DNA of 34,745 nucleotides from Bacteroidales bacterium (GCA_017561025.1 JAFZDU010000054.1:1-34745); one strand, 5' to 3'; counted from the stretch's first letter, positions 24,876-34,028 are shown. Translations and numbers: made by a program. The notes: generated by a model not told the origin, from the letters alone.

Positions 24876-25180
24876 GAAGTGGGCAATTATGTATCCGTCA
24901 ATAGCTAAATTGGCAGACATCATCTGCCGATTTGAGCGATGAGGACTGGGTACGAAGAGGGAACGGAGGAGGTAGGGTGAATTTAACCTCTTGACGACAA
25001 AATTTTTAAACGCGATTTCTCCGAGGCGGCAGACTGAAAGTTGAAAATCGAAAAAAGTCCTGTTAGGGACGACATTTCCCAGGCAGGTATGGAGAGCGAA
25101 GCTCGGAATGCCTGCAAGTATGACCGGACTAATAATCAAAGTGCTGAAGGCACGGTAGAAAATGGCCTATTGACAGACTA
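24876..25180. other. Foreign, GC-richer, structured insert in the DUF1016 relic
   Basis: These 305 nt occupy the place of 216 nt of coding DNA in copy B and show no resemblance to it. The base composition is richer in G and C than either flank. It can form hairpins: an AAATTGGCAGA/TCTGCCGATTT pair near 24908-24934 with a short loop, GTCC/GGAC near 25056, and GCAGG...CCTGC near 25083-25114 enclosing GAGC-GAA-GCTC. Two open frames (minus strand 24873-25139, plus strand 25041-25235) have no recognised domain and may be fortuitous. It may be a mobile-element remnant or a structured RNA; neither is proven. Confidence 0.5.
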
Positions 25181-25501
25181 TCTCTTACTGAAGAATTTGG
25201 GAAAGGGTATGACGAAAGCAATCTTAGATATATGAGGTTATTCTATAAAACCTTTCCAATTTGCGACTCACTGCGTCCCGAATTGAGTTGCTCTCATTAT
25301 CGACGTTTATTAAGTGTTGAGAATCAAGAAGCTATTGCTAAATATTCTGTTTTAAATGATGCCAAACACATTTTTGCATCCAAATATAAATTAACACTGC
25401 CAACGGAAGAAGATCTGCAAACAGAACTAAACAAAGCCCGAAAACGATTGGAATTAGAGGCACCATCCATAATCTACACAAAATTATGGATGGTGCCTTG
25501 A
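25181..25501 (+). pseudogene. DUF1016/YhcG pseudogene (N-terminus replaced, core deleted)
   Basis: From 25181 the sequence is homologous to the intact copy at 34434-34586 for 153 nt; most differences are synonymous. The encoded stretch includes EEFGKGYDESNLRYMRLFYK and the YRRLLSVENQEA motif. At 25334 it jumps straight to a family-type C-terminus (HIFASKYKLTLPTEEDLQTE), comparable with the end of the gene at 1515-2549. The whole PDDEXK nuclease core is therefore missing. The N-terminal 70 or so codons are replaced by the insert at 24876-25180, and a TGA in this frame lies just upstream. An 89-codon frame from ATG 25232 remains open but cannot make an active nuclease. Confidence 0.85.
25458..25498. 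terminator. 16-bp perfect hairpin between pseudogene and Hsp70-like gene
   Basis: AGGCACCATCCATAAT pairs perfectly with ATTATGGATGGTGCCT around a 9-nt loop. It lies 16 nt past the stop codon of the leftward Hsp70-like gene and overlaps the last codons of the pseudogene. There is no clear T-run on either strand, so it could be a terminator of lower efficiency, an mRNA-stabilising hairpin or the trace of an inserted element. Confidence 0.6.
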
Positions 25502-25514
25502 ATTATTAGTCAGT

Positions 25515-27095
25515 CTACAAATCTGTTAAACCATGCTCATACTTATACTCATTCTGTTCTTCTAAAATTTTAAAAACTTTTCTATCTTGCAAATAAATTC
25601 CATCAAACAATTGGTTTACACTTTCAAGTCTTACATCATCAGTTAGTTCAGAATGTGCCAAACCATAAGCATTAGCCAATATAGCGTATTCACCTAAAGT
25701 TAAGTTATTATTTGTTACTATAATAGGAAATGTACTTTCATCTATTCTTTTAACATCCTCAAAATATTTGTACTTTTGACATAATGAATCATATGTTGAG
25801 CCTCCACCAACATACAGCGACATATTATTATTTATAACTTCTTTCAACAAACTAGATGGTCGATTTGTCTGCTTAACAAATGTATTTATTACTTCTAAAA
25901 TTAGATCTTCTATCTTTTCTTTTACCTTTTGATAATAATATTTATTTATCTTATTTTTATCAAATTCCTTATCGTTAATAGAACACTTCTCCCTGATAAA
26001 GTTCAGACCATAAGGCATAGATATAAACTTAAATATATTTGTTTTATCATCAGATATACTAAAAAAAGAAATATCAGTAGTACCTCCGCCTATATCAAAT
26101 ATAAGATGTAACTTATTAGGTGTTATTTTTCTATTAGAAACCATCCTATTCAAGCAAGCGCATGCTTCTGGAAAAATCAAAATACCATATTCATTCTTAA
26201 GCGATTCGTCAAAATCTATAATTTTTGTAGTCTTGATTAAATCTTCATATTTTGCAGAAAGATAATCATTAAAATTATTTTTATACACATCTTCAACAAG
26301 ATAATATGCACTTAACAGCAAAGATGTGCCTGTCATTCGTCTTTCTAAATGATTTTGTATATCACATGGTATCCCCATTTGTATCGAAAAATATTCACCA
26401 TATTTTTCTTTAATCAAAAATATAACATATGATAAATACCATATAGATAATAGTTTATGATCAATTTTAAAATCCAATTCACCATAATCATACACCGCTT
26501 GTTTAAAATATTTGAAATAAAATTTATTGTTTTGGGCATTAGATTCTATTTCTTTTTCATATTCTTTATAAAGACTTTCGTTAATATTTTTTATTCTATT
26601 CAGTTCTTTTAAATGAAAATTTTCAATTTCAACACATTTTTTCTCCCATTTAATTATTTTTTCCTTATATCTGTTGTTATCATCAGTCCATTTTTTATAT
26701 TCAATACTTTTCTTGTAATTAAATTTCTGTTTAACAGATAATAGAACCTTTTGCCATGGCAATAAATCCAAACCTGTTGTAAATGCTGTTTTAATATCAA
26801 ATTCCTTTGGTTTAGTGGGTTTATCTGGATATTTTAATTCAGGCTCTTTTAAATATTCTGGTTCCTTTACATCTACTATATCATGATCATATAAACAATT
26901 TTCTTCGTTACAAAACCCATAACTTAATGTATGATCTTTATTTATTTGAATTATGGATGGTAGACAATAACTAATATTTCCATTTAAATCGTCAAAAGAA
27001 AGGAATTCATAATAAACATTTATAGGGTTATCATTATTTTCGATACAAACCTTTGTTTGATGTGTTCCAAAATCAAGACCAACTGTTATTGACAT
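25515..27095 (-). CDS. Divergent Hsp70/actin-fold ATPase with helical insert
   Basis: A 526-aa ATPase of the Hsp70/actin superfamily. The phosphate-1 motif is VGLDFGTHQTKV (5-16), the phosphate-2 motif DIGGGTTD (334-341), and an adenosine-type motif YVGGGSTYD lies near 432-440; FPEACACL (308-315) occupies the connect-1 position. The nucleotide-binding core is therefore complete. It is interrupted by a Lys/Glu-rich, probably coiled-coil insert of about 110 residues (about 80-190), and the C-terminal DnaK substrate-binding domain is absent. It is not DnaK, FtsA or MreB. It starts 2 nt after the SNF2 gene stop, so the two are one operon and probably one system. The DNA is very AT-rich, suggesting acquisition. 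No function can be assigned with certainty. Confidence 0.8.
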   Translation of the reverse strand: MSITVGLDFGTHQTKVCIENNDNPINVYYEFLSFDDLNGNISYCLPSIIQINKDHTLSYGFCNEENCLYDHDIVDVKEPEYLKEPELKYPDKPTKPKEFDIKTAFTTGLDLLPWQKVLLSVKQKFNYKKSIEYKKWTDDNNRYKEKIIKWEKKCVEIENFHLKELNRIKNINESLYKEYEKEIESNAQNNKFYFKYFKQAVYDYGELDFKIDHKLLSIWYLSYVIFLIKEKYGEYFSIQMGIPCDIQNHLERRMTGTSLLLSAYYLVEDVYKNNFNDYLSAKYEDLIKTTKIIDFDESLKNEYGILIFPEACACLNRMVSNRKITPNKLHLIFDIGGGTTDISFFSISDDKTNIFKFISMPYGLNFIREKCSINDKEFDKNKINKYYYQKVKEKIEDLILEVINTFVKQTNRPSSLLKEVINNNMSLYVGGGSTYDSLCQKYKYFEDVKRIDESTFPIIVTNNNLTLGEYAILANAYGLAHSELTDDVRLESVNQLFDGIYLQDRKVFKILEEQNEYKYEHGLTDL

Positions 27096-27097
27096 AC

Positions 27098-30000
27098 TTA
27101 ATATATTTTAATATAATTGATAGATAATAAATCACTATGAATAGAAATATCACTTACTCTTCTATGTTTCTCAATTTCTTCATCTCTTTTAATTTCATGA
27201 TCTTTTATATTCGATTCCATCAACCTGATAATATTGGAGAGTTCGTTTTTTCTTTTTAAATCACTACAATATAATATTTCATTTTCAAATCGTTTTTTGC
27301 TTTCTTGCAATGATTTGATACGAGTTTCATACTCTTCTTCAGTTCTTTGTATTAATTGCATTTGAACAGCATCCATTCTCATTTTAAGATCATTTCTCAT
27401 TTCGGTTTCTATAGAATCGATTTTTTCTGATAATAGAAATCTCATTAATTCAATAGAATCAGGAGAAATATCGTGCGTTATATTATTCATTGGCTCTGCT
27501 ACAGTTTGTGATACACCAATCAAGTTATCAGCATATTCATTATTATCAATGATTGATTCATCATTTACCGAATATATCAATGGCAATAATTTTTCTAAAC
27601 ACTGACTTTTTCCATAAATTGACCTTTTTGTCTTTATTATATATATAGCCATATAATACAAACCAATAGGTAATTTAACATTATTTTTATTTATCTGAAA
27701 GCAGAATGTTTTCTTTACAGTATTACCTAATAAATTCTTAAAATAATTTGAAGCTGCTAAAATTATAGGATTATACATATTTATATATATTAAATCTTTA
27801 TGATAATATGCTTTTTCCTGTTCAAATGTTATCTTCAATCTTGTTTCATTATATATTAATTTCTTAAATTCAGAAAGCAATCTTTTATTTTCTTCATCAA
27901 TAGGCATATATTCATCAAGAAACCTTAATAACAATTTAGGATTATTCAATGGTATATTGAATTCATAAATTTTATCTCCCAATGATTTTAAAGTACAGAA
28001 AGTAAGTTTATGCTTTATTAAGGCATTAACATAATTATTCATTTCTATTTCTGTAACATAAGAATTGTTTGATTTAATCCTACTTATCTCATTTCTAAAA
28101 TATATGTCATTTGTAAGAGTATTTGTCAATCCTTCTTCTATGTTTTTTAAATTTTTACTTTCGTTTTCAATAGCTCTTTCGATTTGTTCTCCTTTTATCC
28201 TCATTTCTTCCTCAGATAGTTTTTTACAATAGAATTCTCTTTCCGTTGCTTCCAACATCTGATTAATATTGCTATATTGATATCCTTCTTTTTCTAAATC
28301 TTTATCAAGAATTGATTCTAAATCCCCAATCGAATTTCTAAATATACCAATTCTATCAAGCAATCTCGCATATATTTCTTCCTGTATAGAATTTTTTACT
28401 ATGATATTAGATATATTAACAATCTGTGATTTCTGTCCAAACCTATCTATACGGCCAATACGTTGTTCTACTACCATAGGATTCCATGGTAAATCATAAT
28501 TAACCATAGAACTACAGAATTGCATGTCAAGACCTTCACTTCCAACTTCAGATGATAACAACACTCTTATTTTAGGATTATCTCTAAATTCAGACAAGAT
28601 TGTGTCCCTTTCTTTAATATCTCCATGAAGGCTCAAACAATCATATCCTTTTGATTTTAAACGTAGTGCTAGGTACTTAATGGTATTTTTAAATAAAGCA
28701 AAAACAATTATCTTATTCTCGCCATTAGAAAAAGTTTCTTCTATTATCTCTACAAGTTTATCAAATTTAGCGTCTGGTCTTTCATTAAAATAATCTATTC
28801 CATTATCTAGATTGTGCGAATCATTCATAAATCCATATACACTACTAGCAATCCTACGTTTCTTCTGAACCAGACCAAGCGCTTTTCCAGGATCCATTCT
28901 AACATCATCATTCCAATCAATATATGAATTGTCATCAATATATTCATCAATAACTTTTTGAAACAATTCTCTTTCATATTCATACAAAGAAACTCTATGA
29001 GTATGTGGTCGTCTTTCCGCTTGTGACCAATCTGTTGTAATATCTCTTTTTCTTGTTCTTGAAAATATATTATTCATAGGACTCATTGTAGACAAGTCAT
29101 ATTGCAATTGGGCTCTAACTGCAGGAGTATCCTCACAATTCAAACAATTATCAATAATTTTATTGTATAGTTGTACTGATGAATATAATTCATCTACTGT
29201 TTTAGATGTTTCATAATATCTTTCATCAATCTTTCGACTTGTAATGACTTCCTCTTTTCTTAATGTATCAGCAATTTCTTTTAACGGAACATTATTATTA
29301 ATCGACGACAAAGCATGTAAGAAAGGTCTATTAGAAGATAATATGTTATTAAAATTTTGACTATCATTGTATCTATCGCTATCCATCAAATGCAATAAAT
29401 TATAAAGATTTTCTGTACTTATCATAATAGGCGTTGCTGTTAATAAAACAACAGCATTAGAATGCTGTAATATAATTTCAGCCCCTTTGTAAGATTGAGT
29501 ATTACGATTTCTTAGTCTATGAGCTTCATCACAAATAACTATATCGAATTTTTTATCACTATTTTCGATATAGCTTATCAAATCTGTTTTAGAAGATTTT
29601 AGTGAATCATACTTTTGTCGTCTTATTTTTTCATAATTGATGATTCCTTTAATAGAAGAATCTTTTAAATTTTGAATTAAACTGTTTTTATCTTCATAGA
29701 TAGTAAATGATATTCCAAATTTATTATATAATTCATCTTTCCACTTTTCTTGAAGTGATTTCGGGCATATAATCAGTGCATTCCTAAGTTCACCTCTAGC
29801 TTTTTGTTCTAACAATACATGTCCAGTTTCAATGGTTTTTCCCAAACCCACCTCATCAGCAATAAGGATTCTTTTATTATCCGAATTTAAAAATTTTAGT
29901 AATGGTATGAATTGATATGCTTTAAATATAGTTTTTGATGCAGCTAATGATGATATTGTGTTATTATTTGAATTGAATATTTTAAATGTTGTATTTAACA

Positions 30001-30226
30001 ATGAATAATCGTCATGTGAACCGTATATGTTTTGTTTACAACATTCAAACGGATTATCCATATCATAGCATGGAATAATATTGGACTCCAATTCATCCTT
30101 ATCAAAATCAGTGTATCTTATATTATATAACTGTCTTCCTCTTTGAGGTTTGCAAACTTCAATAACAACACCTTTTTCTAGAGTATTTACATTTTGTATT
30201 TTATCACCAATGTTAAATTTTGCCAT
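27098..30226 (-). CDS. SNF2-family ATPase, RapA/HepA-like
   Basis: A 1042-aa SF2 ATPase. An N-terminal Tudor/SH3-like region (1-55, FNIGDKIQN...GVVIEV...YNIRYTDF) recalls RapA. The SNF2 core follows: Q-motif AYQFIPLLKFL, Walker A DEVGLGKT (124-131), Ia ALIICPKSLQEKWKDEL, DEAH box (233-236), LLTATP (262-266), IV KIIVFALFKNTIKYL, V LLSSEVGSEGLDMQF and VI RIGRIDRFGQ. The last 400 residues are helical and charged, with coiled coils near the end. Such enzymes translocate on DNA or remodel polymerase or nucleoprotein; related proteins occur in defence systems (for example DrmD in DISARM). It leads a two-gene operon with the Hsp70-like ATPase and has a good promoter. No methylase, nuclease or phospholipase gene lies in the same operon. 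Confidence 0.9.
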   Translation of the reverse strand: MAKFNIGDKIQNVNTLEKGVVIEVCKPQRGRQLYNIRYTDFDKDELESNIIPCYDMDNPFECCKQNIYGSHDDYSLLNTTFKIFNSNNNTISSLAASKTIFKAYQFIPLLKFLNSDNKRILIADEVGLGKTIETGHVLLEQKARGELRNALIICPKSLQEKWKDELYNKFGISFTIYEDKNSLIQNLKDSSIKGIINYEKIRRQKYDSLKSSKTDLISYIENSDKKFDIVICDEAHRLRNRNTQSYKGAEIILQHSNAVVLLTATPIMISTENLYNLLHLMDSDRYNDSQNFNNILSSNRPFLHALSSINNNVPLKEIADTLRKEEVITSRKIDERYYETSKTVDELYSSVQLYNKIIDNCLNCEDTPAVRAQLQYDLSTMSPMNNIFSRTRKRDITTDWSQAERRPHTHRVSLYEYERELFQKVIDEYIDDNSYIDWNDDVRMDPGKALGLVQKKRRIASSVYGFMNDSHNLDNGIDYFNERPDAKFDKLVEIIEETFSNGENKIIVFALFKNTIKYLALRLKSKGYDCLSLHGDIKERDTILSEFRDNPKIRVLLSSEVGSEGLDMQFCSSMVNYDLPWNPMVVEQRIGRIDRFGQKSQIVNISNIIVKNSIQEEIYARLLDRIGIFRNSIGDLESILDKDLEKEGYQYSNINQMLEATEREFYCKKLSEEEMRIKGEQIERAIENESKNLKNIEEGLTNTLTNDIYFRNEISRIKSNNSYVTEIEMNNYVNALIKHKLTFCTLKSLGDKIYEFNIPLNNPKLLLRFLDEYMPIDEENKRLLSEFKKLIYNETRLKITFEQEKAYYHKDLIYINMYNPIILAASNYFKNLLGNTVKKTFCFQINKNNVKLPIGLYYMAIYIIKTKRSIYGKSQCLEKLLPLIYSVNDESIIDNNEYADNLIGVSQTVAEPMNNITHDISPDSIELMRFLLSEKIDSIETEMRNDLKMRMDAVQMQLIQRTEEEYETRIKSLQESKKRFENEILYCSDLKRKNELSNIIRLMESNIKDHEIKRDEEIEKHRRVSDISIHSDLLSINYIKIY

Positions 30227-30254
30227 ATCAATTACATATATTCAGATTGTATCG

Positions 30255-30286
30255 CAAAGTTAATAAAATAGTAAAATCAACACAAA
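30255..30286 (-). promoter_or_regulatory. Promoter of the SNF2-Hsp70 operon
   Basis: On the minus strand TTTG (30286-30283), a 20-nt spacer and TAACTTTG (30262-30255) match the consensus well. The leader before ATG 30226 would be about 20 nt. The rest of 30227-30398 is AT-rich spacer with no gene. Confidence 0.7.
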
Positions 30287-30398
30287 ATATATTGGTAATT
30301 TTGTCTAATGCATTTCAAATAATCAGCCTATAATGTTCACCAATTATTTTGGTATATTGCTGTGTATATTGGATGATGATTTCTAATTAAGTTATGCA

Positions 30399-31829
30399 TT
30401 ATTCTATAACGGGACGTATAGTTAATCCACATTCTCTAGAACGAACACCCATTAAACCAGTATCATTTTTATCAGATTCTAGACAATATGAAACATAATT
30501 ATTTAAAGGTTTGCTAATCCAATAGCACCCACTTAAATCTGAATTAATTATTGTTGAATCTATATTTCTTCCTGCTGCTGGGAAAAATATATAGTTACCA
30601 TTAGGTCCTGTTATTCTAAAACCTTTTATTCCATCTTGCTCAATCCATTTTTTAGAACATTTATTTTGTAATTCATACATTTCAGTACTTGTCGGAATTC
30701 TCCAAGCACCACCCCACTTATTTCTTGCTGCATCATACTGTGGATTTCCTGAAATATCATTCATTTCAATCCCATATGTTAAACTGTTTTCAGACGTATA
30801 TTCATTTTTAATTTCAGTTTCACCCCATGCATAATAATTTCCATATTCTTCAGGATAATCGGCACCAATATTACAAGTTGCCCATTTTATACCACTATCC
30901 AATCCTAAATCAACCCAGTCATGTCCATCAATTAATTTATTAGTCTTAAACTCTATTATTTGACTATAAGTTATGTCTTCTGCATCAATTGAATATGCTC
31001 TTAAGTAATAAGTAGTATCATCTATTAAATTATTTATAATAGTTGTAAAATTATTTGTTTCATAATTTATTATTGTATAGTTATCATCAATTGTTGGATT
31101 ATCATAATTACTCCAGCAAAATCCATAATCAAGTATTGACAAACCTCCTTCAGACACAATATTTAATGTACATTCTACAGAAGTTGCTGTGATATTAGAT
31201 ATTTTAGACTCTATCATTGGTTTGTTTATATCTCCTCCAAAAACAGGACGAATCAATTTTGCAACATAACGGTAATCAGAATATAGTCTAGGATTACCAT
31301 TCCCAAAATCATAAAGAGAATAGGAATAATTATTGTAATTAGATGTATTAGGAGTTGAAGTCCAATAATCTAACTTTTCTTGAATAGGAAGAAAAATATA
31401 ATTATCATTAGGACCTATAATCTTAAATCCTTCAATGTCTTTTTGAGATATTCTCTTCCATTCACAATTTTTTATCAATTCTTCCATTTCTGTCTTTGTA
31501 GGAATTCTCCAAGGGAATTGCCAATTTGCACATGCAACATCATATTCTTCATTAGCAGAAATATCATGTATTTGCATTCCATACGTTAAACTATTTTCCG
31601 CCGTATATTTTAATTTCACTTTTATTTCTCCCCAAGCGTATTTATTGCCATAATTTTCGGGTATTGATGCGCCGACATTACATGTTGCCCATTTTACTCC
31701 ACTAGGCAACCCCAAATCTACATACAAACGATTATTCTTAAAATTTGTAACAGGAGGAATATCGTCTTTTGTACATGCATAATTCAACATTATCATTGCA
31801 CATATCGCAAACAAAGTAATCCTTTTCAT
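30399..31829 (-). CDS. Lipoprotein with two Fib_succ_major domains and an Fn3-like linker
   Basis: A 476-aa surface lipoprotein. The signal peptide ends at Cys19 (LNYAC) and the following TKDD fits the acidic Lys-Asp surface-export signal of Bacteroidota lipoproteins. Residues about 35-200 and about 305-475 are two copies of the Fib_succ_major domain; both show VDLGL.SG.KWATCN, AWGE, WRIPT.TEM and IIGPN/ITGPN.NYIF. Between them is an Fn3-like segment (about 205-300) with SVECTLNIVSEGG and TTYYLRAYSID. The domain also forms the protein at 369-911. The gene starts 29 nt after the PEGA protein gene, so the two are one operon. Adhesion or glycan binding is a guess. Confidence 0.85.
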   Translation of the reverse strand: MKRITLFAICAMIMLNYACTKDDIPPVTNFKNNRLYVDLGLPSGVKWATCNVGASIPENYGNKYAWGEIKVKLKYTAENSLTYGMQIHDISANEEYDVACANWQFPWRIPTKTEMEELIKNCEWKRISQKDIEGFKIIGPNDNYIFLPIQEKLDYWTSTPNTSNYNNYSYSLYDFGNGNPRLYSDYRYVAKLIRPVFGGDINKPMIESKISNITATSVECTLNIVSEGGLSILDYGFCWSNYDNPTIDDNYTIINYETNNFTTIINNLIDDTTYYLRAYSIDAEDITYSQIIEFKTNKLIDGHDWVDLGLDSGIKWATCNIGADYPEEYGNYYAWGETEIKNEYTSENSLTYGIEMNDISGNPQYDAARNKWGGAWRIPTSTEMYELQNKCSKKWIEQDGIKGFRITGPNGNYIFFPAAGRNIDSTIINSDLSGCYWISKPLNNYVSYCLESDKNDTGLMGVRSRECGLTIRPVIE

Positions 31830-31858
31830 ATTTTACATATTTATATTGTATTTTACAT

Positions 31859-34000
31859 TTATTTTTTCCAATTTATACCTATGGAAAACCTAATTTCTGT
31901 CATACTGAATAAATTCGATGTTACAATATCTAAACCAAAACTCACATTTCTGTTCCATTGTAAACCCACCAAAAAATCTAATCCTTTATAACTATTGTTA
32001 GGATAATATACGTATTCTTGATCATATGTTTCCCAACATTTAATTTTCATTCCGTAACCCATCCCCAATCTATAATAACATCCACTTTTATCATCAAGAA
32101 ATCGTCCTATAACTCCTCCTATAAATGATAATTTTGTGGATTCTGTTTTTCCGTTTAAAGCTACCTCATTATATGTTTTATCAATAGTATTAAATCCAAC
32201 AAAATTAAAATTACTCATTGCAGTGACAAACCAACCAACTTTTTTAACAGAGCCAAATGATAAACCATATGAAAACTGTGGTGCTGATGAATATGCTGCA
32301 TTAATAGTAATGAAATCAACACCATTTTTTAAGTATTGTTCCAAAGACTCTCTCTGGGGATATAAATGATATGAATCAACACTTGTTTTTGTTAAATAAA
32401 TTGTTTTAGATTCAGATTTCTTACCTCTTTTTACTTCTACTATGTGATCACCTAAAGATAGTTCTAATGTAATTGGAGATTTACCAACGTTCTTTCCATC
32501 AACATATATATTATCTCCTTTTTTAGATGAAGTTATTGTAATGGTTTTTCCAAATTTTAGAGTATATTCAGCATTGCTGTTACTTTCAATCTTAATTGTT
32601 TCTATAGTTGTTTGACTTTCTCTAATTGCCTTAATCTCGTGATTTCCATAAGGCAAATTTATTGTCACAGGACTAATGCCAACATATTCTCCATCAACAT
32701 AAATCTTATCACCACTTTGTCCTGTATTTATTGTAACTTCTTTACCAGTTTCTAATATTTCATTTATCGACAATAGTTTTCCCTCCTCAACAAAAATGGT
32801 TTTCTTTAACTCAGCGCATCCTTGTTTTATGAGCTTCAATTCGTGCTCTCCAATTAATATTTCAGAGATATAATTTGGTGTTTCCCCATATTTATTACCA
32901 TCAATATAAATATCTGCTTCCATAGGAGTGGTGTTTATCTCTAAAGACCCATTTATTGGTTTCGGTGCATCAATTTGTATATCTTGTGTTTTACCTAAAA
33001 ACAAACTCACACTTTTCTTACTTGTCTTATGATTATTTTTTCTTGCTTCCAAAATGTGGTCTCCATCGGAAAGTCTACCACTCCAGCTGCCTTTACCTTT
33101 GTATTCTTCATCAATATATATGTCAGATTGAGCATCTGTGCTAATTGTTACGTTCACATAATTTGCAGACATTTTAATATTTGCATTTATTGTCTCTCCA
33201 TCAGTTATAGTAAATGTCTCCTCTTTCATTTTGTACATATCCATCATAACTTTGACAGTATGAGAACCGCTTCTCAACTTATCGGTTTTTATAGGTGATA
33301 TTCCTAAATATTCTTCATCAACAAAGACTTTAGCTCCTTGTTCCGGAGTTGTTGAGATATTCAGATAACCAAAGTTTGGACGTAGCTTTTTATCTATTAC
33401 AGTTCTTTCATTTAATGTTACAGTTCCACTTTCTGTATGATACATATTACATTTTATCATCCAAGTATGTGTGGAACCGACCGCAAAAAGTTTAGATGTT
33501 TCTTTTGTCGAGAGAGGTTGATCATCAATATAAATAACAGCATCATCTTGGTCTGCTTTAATGATAAGATGCGCTTTTTGAGATTGCAATTGTTCTTCTT
33601 CAACCACAATCGGCACATACTGCAACACCATTTCGTATGTACAAAAATCGCATAGTTTCTCAGGAAGGTAATATTTATAGGTTCCGTAATCTGGGTGCAT
33701 TATATTAACAAAGGTGGCGTTTTCTGCAGAGATGTATATCCACATCTGACCGGTCTTTGGTGTTTTGGTTATTTGCGTTGCAAGGTTACCGCTGAACTTC
33801 AAGCGTAATCTTTCTTGCTCCGGTATGTTCTCCGTCGATATCTTTATCAATGCCATAGGAAGGTCGTTTCCGTCTAAATGGTCGTATTTGTCATTCATTA
33901 TGGCATTAGGAATTTGCTTGAAAGAACCTTCTTTCACTTGCATCTGTGCAAAGGTATTCAATGAAATAAAGGTCAATAATATAAGTAGTAGTTTCTTCAT
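31859..34000 (-). CDS. PEGA-repeat protein with C-terminal barrel-like domain
   Basis: A 713-aa exported protein: a Sec signal peptide (MKKLLLILLTFISLNTFAQ), a beta-rich N-terminal domain (about 20-142), six PEGA-type repeats of about 65-70 residues (starting near 143, 209, 279, 348, 418 and 483) and a C-terminal part (about 550-713) with alternating Gly/aromatic strands ending in IRFSIGINWKK, as in small outer-membrane barrels. Clear repeat motifs are GAKVFVDEEYLGISPI, DKIYVDGEYVGISPV and DNIYVDGKNVGKSPI. PEGA domains are thought to bind or anchor at the cell surface. It has its own -7 element and is co-transcribed with the lipoprotein gene. Its partner and ligand are unknown. Confidence 0.85.
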   Translation of the reverse strand: MKKLLLILLTFISLNTFAQMQVKEGSFKQIPNAIMNDKYDHLDGNDLPMALIKISTENIPEQERLRLKFSGNLATQITKTPKTGQMWIYISAENATFVNIMHPDYGTYKYYLPEKLCDFCTYEMVLQYVPIVVEEEQLQSQKAHLIIKADQDDAVIYIDDQPLSTKETSKLFAVGSTHTWMIKCNMYHTESGTVTLNERTVIDKKLRPNFGYLNISTTPEQGAKVFVDEEYLGISPIKTDKLRSGSHTVKVMMDMYKMKEETFTITDGETINANIKMSANYVNVTISTDAQSDIYIDEEYKGKGSWSGRLSDGDHILEARKNNHKTSKKSVSLFLGKTQDIQIDAPKPINGSLEINTTPMEADIYIDGNKYGETPNYISEILIGEHELKLIKQGCAELKKTIFVEEGKLLSINEILETGKEVTINTGQSGDKIYVDGEYVGISPVTINLPYGNHEIKAIRESQTTIETIKIESNSNAEYTLKFGKTITITSSKKGDNIYVDGKNVGKSPITLELSLGDHIVEVKRGKKSESKTIYLTKTSVDSYHLYPQRESLEQYLKNGVDFITINAAYSSAPQFSYGLSFGSVKKVGWFVTAMSNFNFVGFNTIDKTYNEVALNGKTESTKLSFIGGVIGRFLDDKSGCYYRLGMGYGMKIKCWETYDQEYVYYPNNSYKGLDFLVGLQWNRNVSFGLDIVTSNLFSMTEIRFSIGINWKK

Positions 34001-34020
34001 TATCTCTAATTTGATGTAGA

Positions 34021-34028
34021 CAAATATA
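34021..34028 (-). promoter_or_regulatory. Probable -7 element of the PEGA-lipoprotein operon
   Basis: TATATTTG on the minus strand (34028 to 34021) fits TAnnTTTG, 20 nt before the ATG at 34000. No -33 TTTG was found at the usual spacing. Confidence 0.45.

Noticed and set aside
24873-25139. An 88-codon minus-strand open frame within the foreign insert.
   Set aside because: No recognised domain or supporting start context; it runs across the DUF1016 relic insert against the direction of its promoter. Kept only as part of the insert description.
24876-25180. Group II intron or retron RNA in the insert.
   Set aside because: There is no recognisable domain V hairpin, no intron-type 5' end with matching 3' end, and no reverse transcriptase nearby. 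The hairpins alone are not enough.
25041-25235. A 64-codon plus-strand frame in the insert.
   Set aside because: It crosses the junction between the insert and the DUF1016 homology in a different frame from the DUF1016 protein, so it is unlikely to be a natural gene.
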